Assembly: GCA_949751835.1 (NCBI GenBank)
Contig: CATKHK010000008.1
Span: 372,001-436,000 of the forward strand
DNA: 64,000 nucleotides
Direction: 5' to 3'
From: Blepharisma japonicum
Taxonomy: Eukaryota > Ciliophora > Heterotrichea > Heterotrichida > Blepharismidae
The position numbers were made by a program, and so were the translations under genes. Positions 57,822 to 64,000 of this stretch are shown piece after piece; position 1 is the first letter of the stretch, and each line of letters opens with the position of its first letter. The notes under the pieces were generated by a model. It did not search any database, had not been told where the DNA came from, and saw only the letters and a program-made list of their open reading frames with translations.

Positions 57822-59512
57822 TTAATTATGGTAAATAAGGGAATTTTGAGGTATATTAATATATGGTCAGTATACTTAAAAATTGAATTTTGGCAAGAAA
57901 CAAATTAAATAGTATTTTAATGATAGGTTTAAGATTATGTAAAAGTTATGTTTTGATTATAAAATATGAATTTCAATGCTTCATGATATTTATTCAACTT
58001 TTGCTTTTAATTTAATTTTTATAAAAAGTGAGTCTTTATATCAATTATTACCACAGAAAACAATAATTAAAAATTTATCTTATTTAAACTTTTTACGCTC
58101 TCTAAATTTTGGTCTCGATTACATGGAAATGCAGCACAATCAAAAATTAGTGCATAAGGTCAAGAAAAGGATTTGCATAATCATACTTATTAAGTCTCTA
58201 TAAATCAAGAACTTAAATAAAATCTTAAAGTTAATTTATGTTTCGAACGCTATCATTTGACATTCCATTTTTAAGTATATAATAAAATTTAGCTTTATCT
58301 GAAATAATTTTTTTTATGAAATAGGCTGAAAAGCTTTCTATACCTGACTCTCTTTGAATTTGCAAATTCACTATCTTAAATTTTTTAGATAGCAAATCAA
58401 AAAGTAAGTTTCTTTTCAATTTATTTATTGTTCGAAAATAATAAAAGATGTACTTTAGCGGTACTATTCATTTCTACTGATAAATACTGAATTTTTATCT
58501 ATTGCTATACCATTTTAATCAATACTAAGAGTAGTTCTCTATCTTCTCAAAATAATTTTTATAAATGTTTTCTATTGGCATTCGTCAAAAAACCTATAAA
58601 TAAGTAAATTTATAAATTTATAAATCTTATATTTATAAAATTTGATCAATGGGATTGAATTAAAAATGCTTACTAAATTATAGATTCAATCACAACAAAT
58701 TGATTTCGAAAAGAGACAAGGAATAGAAGGATTAAATTGAATATTTGGAATTATAATTTTTTCGATTTTTTGCATTATATATGTAAGTAAGCTTAATCAA
58801 TTTATCCATAAGACCAATTTTCTTGCTAAATTTAATATATATGATCTAAATGGCAAAAAAGAATTTTCGATACAATTAGAAATTATTTAATGTAAATTCG
58901 CTTAACTAATTTACTGGCATTTTAAAGCTTATTTGCTATTAAGAACGGAGAAAAACAAATAATTATGAAAGCATATGTGTATGAAACCAATTAATAGAAT
59001 TACCTACATCTTGAATAAAATAGCAGCCTTAAAGTTTTTGAATTTTTTCAATTATTGATAATTCATAAAAAAGCAATTTTAAGACAAAAAATACTAAGAA
59101 TATTTTAGATAAATATCAGGAAAGCTTGTTTTAAAGTTTGATATTCAACATATATATAAAATAATTGTCTTTCACTGGCAAAAACATTAGTAAATTTTAA
59201 GTAAAATAATCTAAGAAGAATTAGACAAACAATTGAAGCAAGAAATATCTCAGAACAAATTAGTTTTAAATTGCTTTTAAATTGCAAAGATTACGGCTCA
59301 AAAATATTAATTTAAAAAATCTTTAATTTACAGTTGCAAGAAATTTTAAAGTGTTTTTGATTTTTTTTAGAACTAATTTGAATCTTAAATGAAAGGTTAT
59401 ATCGAAATTACAAAGTTTAAAAAGTTAGCCGATTTATGCTTCTTCGATAATCATACATCCATTGCTATACTCATATTTCCCCAGTAAATTAGGCATTTTT
59501 ATAAAATATAAA
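57822..59512. other. Long AT-rich spacer
   Basis: About 1.7 kb upstream of both CHMP2 (minus) and PH-kinase copy 6 (plus). Three frames of 60-75 codons (57976-58203 plus, 58231-58419 and 59105-59287 minus) lack motifs and look like chance. A short TAAATTTA direct repeat lies near 58,600-58,625. Confidence 0.5.
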
Positions 59513-60793
59513 ATGTCAGTATTTGAAAAACAAGACGAATTAGCAAGAGAATCAAATAAATTTTGGGAAGCTGCAGCTAATTTTCCAGAATCAATCATAA
59601 TATTCAGAGACCAATTATATGAGAAGCCAAAAAATAAAGAAAAAAAGTTAATTGAGGCTATAATCACCAAAGACTCTATTATTAAAATAAGTAAGAATTA
59701 TTACTTCAAAGCAGCCTCAATAAGTTGGAAATTAGTTACTCCTTTTATAGAAGAACAAAATGGTGAAACTTTTTATGGTTTTACACTTGGATATAAAAAT
59801 TGCAACCGTGATTTTTATGTAAATAATGAAATTTCATTAAACAACTGGATTAACCATCTCCAACAAATCTGCATCATGACAGATTTTGACAATGATTTTG
59901 TCATTATTAAAGAACTTGGAAAAGGGAACTTTTCCAAAGTTTATCTCGCAGTCAACTGTTTAACAAAAATGACATACGCAGTCAAAGCAATAAGCAAAGA
60001 AACCCTCTTTGAGAATTCTGTCAATTTTGTAAACCAAATTAACGAAATATCCTTATTAAGAAAAATGAGTCATCCAAACATTATTAAACTTCACATGGTT
60101 TATGAGAATGAAGCCTATATACATTTGGTTTTAGACTATTGTGAAGGTGGGGATCTCTATCAAAAAATAATCAAGAAGAATACTTTTTCTGAAGCAGAAG
60201 CTTCAATAATTGGTGCCAAGATGCTTAATATTTTAGAATATTTAGAGTCATTACACATCGTGCATAGGGATATTAAGTTAGAAAATATTCTGTTGACGTC
60301 AAAAGATAGTGTAGATAACTTTATGCTTGCTGATTTTGGGTTGGCAGAAGAACTAAAAGAAGAATCAACAAAAAAGTGTGGTTCACCAGGCTATGTAGCT
60401 CCTGAAATTTTAAGAAATCATTCTTACAGCTATAAAGTTGATATATATAGCACAGGAATTGTTCTATACATTCTGCTGTCAGGTAAAATGCCTTTCTTCG
60501 GAAAAAATAACAAAGAAATACTCATAAAAAACAGAGAAGGAGTAGTTAACTTTCACAACCAAATTTGAAAAAATAAATCAAAAAATGTAATTAACGCTAT
60601 TCTGAAACTTACAGAAACTATACCAGAATTTAGACCAAATCCTAAAGAAGCCTTAACTCTTCCCTTTTTTAAGTGTGTGGATATAAATAGCAATTCAGTG
60701 TGCAAATTAGACAGCTTAGACATGGATTTAGGCATCGACCGAACTCAAAATGAGCCTATTGTTTTACTATTAAACAATAGCCATAAAAAGTAA
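59513..60793 (+). CDS. PH-like domain + CAMK-like protein kinase (copy 6)
   Basis: 426 aa. Start ATG 59513 (MSVFEKQDELAR) fits the family; stop TAA 60791-60793. The PH-like part has FWEAAANFPES, ISWKLVTPFIEEQ, GFTLGYKNCNRDFYV and NNWINHL, with Trp mostly TGG. One TGA Trp is at 60566-60568 (NQIWKNKS). Hinge CIMTDFDNDF. The kinase has GKGNFSKV, YAVKAI, HRDIKLEN, ADFGLA and CGSPGYVAPE, so it is likely active. It is the upstream neighbour of the pseudokinase copy 7 on the same strand. Confidence 0.87.
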
Positions 60794-62337
60794 GTGTAAT
60801 GATGAAGAAAAAAATGTTATATGACAATAAGAAACGGTGCTCAAAGCCAAATTTTAAAAGTTAATGTAATTAGACCTTCTTTCTTTCTTTCTTTATTTAT
60901 TTAATTAGAAGTTTTGAAAATAATAATTAAACATTTTAGCAAAGCGAGCAATTAAATTAATCAGCTTTAATTCATTCAAGATAAAAAAGTACAGCTCTAA
61001 CTGCATTTAGCACGACCATTCATTTAATTTATCGTTCTGGTTAGCATTAATAGGTTGGCTAGTCCTACTTTTGAAGTTGATTATAAATGCATAAAAATTT
61101 CTGATATCATCAACGATCAATGATAGAGAAAATTTTTAGAATTCAGAGCTCAACTTAGGTTCTTCTAATTTTCCTCCAAGCCGACTGAAAAATCTGAGCT
61201 AAACATTCCAATTTCGATGCACTTTTTCATTTAAATAAAATCAATTGTAGTCTATTTTATGAAATTCGATCATTTCACATTGGAAAATTATATTAAGCAT
61301 AATAATTCGCTCAAAATTGATAAGCTGGGGGATTATCTCTCTAGTGTAACTCTAGATCTTTTGAATTATAAATGATAGAGTTAAATAACTTAAATAAAAA
61401 ATAAATATTTTAAACGCTAATCCAATTTGGATAATACTTTCGAATTACAAAAATCAAGAATTAAGAAAAATATAATTATGAATCTATAATCTAGCAATTT
61501 CCAAAATTATATTTATATTGGATTAGGACTCTAACTCATTACACTAATTACATCTAATTTTACGATATAATGAAACTAACTTCACTAATTATAAGAAATT
61601 GTATTTGAGATAATTAAAATAAAATAATCTCCAGGCAACAGAATGTTGTTTAGCTAATTAAAAATATGAATCTCTTACTGCTTTTAAATTTTAAATAGCT
61701 CTAGAGTTTATTAGATTTTAATTTCTGTCTCAATCATCTGCATAATGTATTTTAGTATTTGTTCAAGATGCATAAATAGATTTCTATTTTGAAAAATATT
61801 GTTTCATTCAAACAGGAAAATATTTTTTTTTTGGCATTAAATAAAATATTTTCTAATAGCATCTTAAAATCATTGCATGCAAGTTTATTAAAATATTGTT
61901 ACTGAAAATTAGAACAGCTCATTTTTTTAGATCAATTGCTATTTTATTTTCTTTCGAAAAATATTATATTACGATTATTAAAAAATTTTTGCTTTAGAGT
62001 TTTCTAAAAGAAATATTTCTAAAATAGGATATTTCACTTAAAATTAGTTCAGAAGTCAATGAATGCATAAGAAAGCTCTTAAAATATAATTTTAGTCGCC
62101 ATTTTGATTTAAATTTAGAAATATTCTAGAATTCGATTTCATATGTGCTTTATATAATACATAAAAACCCATATTTGTATTACTCAGTTGACAGTTTCGG
62201 TCAATTATGAATTTTCATATATAATGAATAATATTTATATAAACATCATTTATTCTTCTCAAAAAAATAGAAATTTTTCCAATTTTATTGCTCATAACAG
62301 AGGGGGCAAATAGGCAGAGTTCAGCCACAAAAATAAA
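60794..62337. other. Long AT-rich spacer
   Basis: About 1.5 kb between PH-kinase copies 6 and 7. It contains a CTTT-repeat tract near 60,876-60,903. No gene or RNA recognised. Confidence 0.5.
60876..60903. repeat. CTTT/ATTT microsatellite
   Basis: About four to five copies of a CTTT unit running into ATTT units, just downstream of PH-kinase copy 6. Simple repeat. Confidence 0.7.
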
Positions 62338-63546
62338 ATGTCAACGTTTAGACAAGTTAATAAGCAATGTCAAGGCTCTTATGATTTTTGAATGCCATGA
62401 TCTTTTTTAAATGCCAGTGAGTGCTTTAGAAGTAATATGATTTACGAGTCTAAATCAGGGAATTTGAAATCAGTAGCTATTTCACTAGTTAAAAATTTTC
62501 TCGTTAAAATCAATCACAGCAATGTCTGCAAAATAACTAATCTTGAGTGAAAATCCCTTATGTCATTGCAAGAAGGAAAAGAGATTCTTAAATGGTACGG
62601 CTTTTCAGTTGGCCACGAAAACTGCAAAAGAAATTTTTATGTTGAAAGTCTTGAGCTGTTACAAGCATGAGTTAGTTTTCTCTCTCCGATTTGTGTTTTA
62701 ACTACTTTTGATGAAGATTTTAAAGTTTTAAAAAAAAATTTTGATAATCAAACCTCAGATCTTTTTTTCCTCGTTGCGAACACTTTAAATAGAAAAGAGT
62801 ATTCTGTTAAATCAATAAGCAGATTGAACTTGGATGATGACCAGATAAAATCAAATAATCTTCTTATACGTGAAATAAAAATAATGAGAAAAATTGATCA
62901 TCCAAATATTGTCAAACTCCATTTTGTATATGAAAGTCCAACTCATATATACTTAGTTTTTGATAATTTAGAGGGAGAAACATTATTTTCAAGAATTCTC
63001 AGCAAAAAAAACTTAGAAGAAAAAACGGTTGCAAATTTTGCTATTAGATTATTAGATACGCTGAAATATTTAAGCGATATTAATGTTGCTCATCGTGGCA
63101 TCAAGTTAGAAAATATTTTAATGACATCGAAAAGCAATGATTACGATTTCAAATTAATTGATTTCGAACTTGCAACAGAAAGTAATGAGAATCCTCAAAT
63201 TGAATGTGGGTCTCCTGGATATGTAGCACCGGAAATATTAAGGAGGCTTGATTTTAGCCCCAAAGTTGATGTATTCAGCGCTGGGGTTGTCTTTTATATT
63301 TTGTTATGCGGCAAAATGCCATTTTATGGAAGAAATTTAGCTGAAATCCTTCGTAAAAATAGAAACTGCATTGTTTCTTTCAATCATAAAATATGAAAAA
63401 GCATATCCAAGAATGCCATAAATTTCATTTTGAAATTAACTGATTCTAATTCTAACTCAAGACCCTCAGCAAATGATGCATTAAATGACCGCTGGCTTCA
63501 GCAGCAAATAGATAACAGACCTATCAACCTTGTCAAGTTTAGCTAG
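62338..63546 (+). CDS. PH-like domain + pseudokinase (copy 7)
   Basis: 402 aa, start ATG 62338, stop TAG 63544-63546, several TGA Trp (YDFW, PW, LEW, QAW and after FNHKI). The PH-like part keeps GFSVGHENCKRNFYV and the helix Trp. The kinase fold is intact (EYSVKSI, IMRKIDHPNIVKLH, CGSPGYVAPE) but catalytic residues are lost. HRD is HRG (GGC at 63097-63099), DFG is DFE (residue 277), and the Gly-rich loop is gone (KVLKKNFDNQTSD). It should not transfer phosphate. The frame is undamaged across 402 codons and surface motifs are conserved, which argues for a retained scaffold or allosteric partner rather than decay. Confidence 0.85.
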
Positions 63547-63742
63547 AGCTAATAATTGAAAATTTAAAAATTCGATAAATTTATATACCTAATATGAATT
63601 CAATTCGAAATTAAATAGCAATATATCAATATTGTTCTTAAAATTTTTGCTTAGTAATTAATTCGATAAAAAAATAAAATGATAATAATGAGTTTAAAGA
63701 TATTTGTAGCTTAAGTTACAAATAAAACATTTATAAAAATAA

Positions 63743-64000
63743 ATGGCAAAGCAAGAAATCAGCAGTGATACCGTTTCCACGACCAGCTTTTATAGATGAA
63801 TTATTCCAGACACTGAGCTAGTTATAGATTCTCTATGCATAAGCTTAAGAGGAATCTTTTTGGAGCATCTAAATAAGAAGAATGAGTTCAGATTTGGTTT
63901 TAATGAGTATTTTTTTACACTTGAGCAAAGGTCCTCTTATATGGAATCAGAATTTGCAGAAGTTGAGGATTTAAGCAAAATTTCAGCTTTTCTGAATCAC
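63743..64000 (+). CDS. Start of a probable eighth PH-kinase (cut by window end)
   Basis: ATG 63743 opens a frame that runs off the right edge, 86 codons visible, with TGA Trp in FYRWIIP. The pattern FYRW...RGIFLEHLNKKNEFRFGF resembles the first PH strands of the other copies (FW...EGxLIExxxxG). Position, orientation and spacing (196 bp after copy 7) also fit. The kinase domain would lie outside the window. Without it the assignment is tentative. Confidence 0.5.

Noticed and set aside
57976-59287. Three 60-75 codon frames in the spacer before PH-kinase copy 6
   Set aside because: No motif and no consistent coding composition.
2687-63546. Kinase genes read as many short fragments under the standard code
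   Set aside because: Breaks are all TGA at Trp positions in one frame, so they are not pseudogenes.
1-64000. Search for transposons, CRISPR arrays, rRNA and telomere repeats
   Set aside because: None recognised on either strand.

Overview
The window reads as somatic (macronuclear-type) DNA of a heterotrich ciliate, most like Blepharisma. Two observations support this. First, in-frame TGA codons stand where conserved families need tryptophan: in kinase subdomains, the pre-pore and pore region of an IP3 receptor, ABCG transporters and CDPKs. Paralogues often carry TGG at the same position. TAA and TAG are the only stops. Second, the only introns I can support are two of 16 nt, GTAAA...TAG. With TGA read as Trp almost every gene is one uninterrupted reading frame, and coordinates below use that code. 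Species assignment is inference; no telomere, rRNA or tRNA was seen.

Layout. 1-735: end of a multi-pass membrane protein. 1225-1878: small basic protein. 2687-15757: four PH-kinase genes (an N-terminal PH-like domain joined to a CAMK-like kinase domain), two CDPKs and a mitochondrial Obg GTPase. 16905-27225, mostly minus strand: a kinase fused to a RING-IBR module, 2-amino-3-ketobutyrate CoA ligase (Kbl), a six-TM cyclic-nucleotide phosphodiesterase, a PX-START-like protein, and an AGC kinase followed 5 nt later by a coiled-coil reading frame that may be its own C-terminal tail. 27403-29179: Cys-rich surface protein and a syntaxin. 29856-37000: a fifth PH-kinase, an ABCG half-transporter and a P4-ATPase. 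37205-44698: a single-exon IP3 receptor of about 2,500 aa. 44739-50891: second ABCG transporter, family-3 aldehyde dehydrogenase, tepsin-like ENTH/VHS protein, an acidic CaaX-box protein and a small ankyrin-like protein. 52604-57821: a tandem ABCG pair and a CHMP2/Vps2 ESCRT-III subunit. 59513 to the end: a sixth PH-kinase, a seventh that is a pseudokinase, and the start of a probable eighth.

The content is rich in signalling genes: IP3-gated Ca2+ release, Ca2+-dependent kinases, lipid-binding PH-kinases, cyclic-nucleotide turnover and an AGC kinase. Ciliate genes are not in operons, so their proximity is only suggestive. The least expected features are the PH-kinase family with its pseudokinase member, the kinase-RING-IBR fusion, a Val in place of the filter Asp of the IP3 receptor, the probable split AGC kinase, and the sharp gene-by-gene division between UGA and UGG use for Trp. 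AT-rich spacers of 0.7-1.9 kb separate the kinase genes, whereas the housekeeping block is tightly packed.
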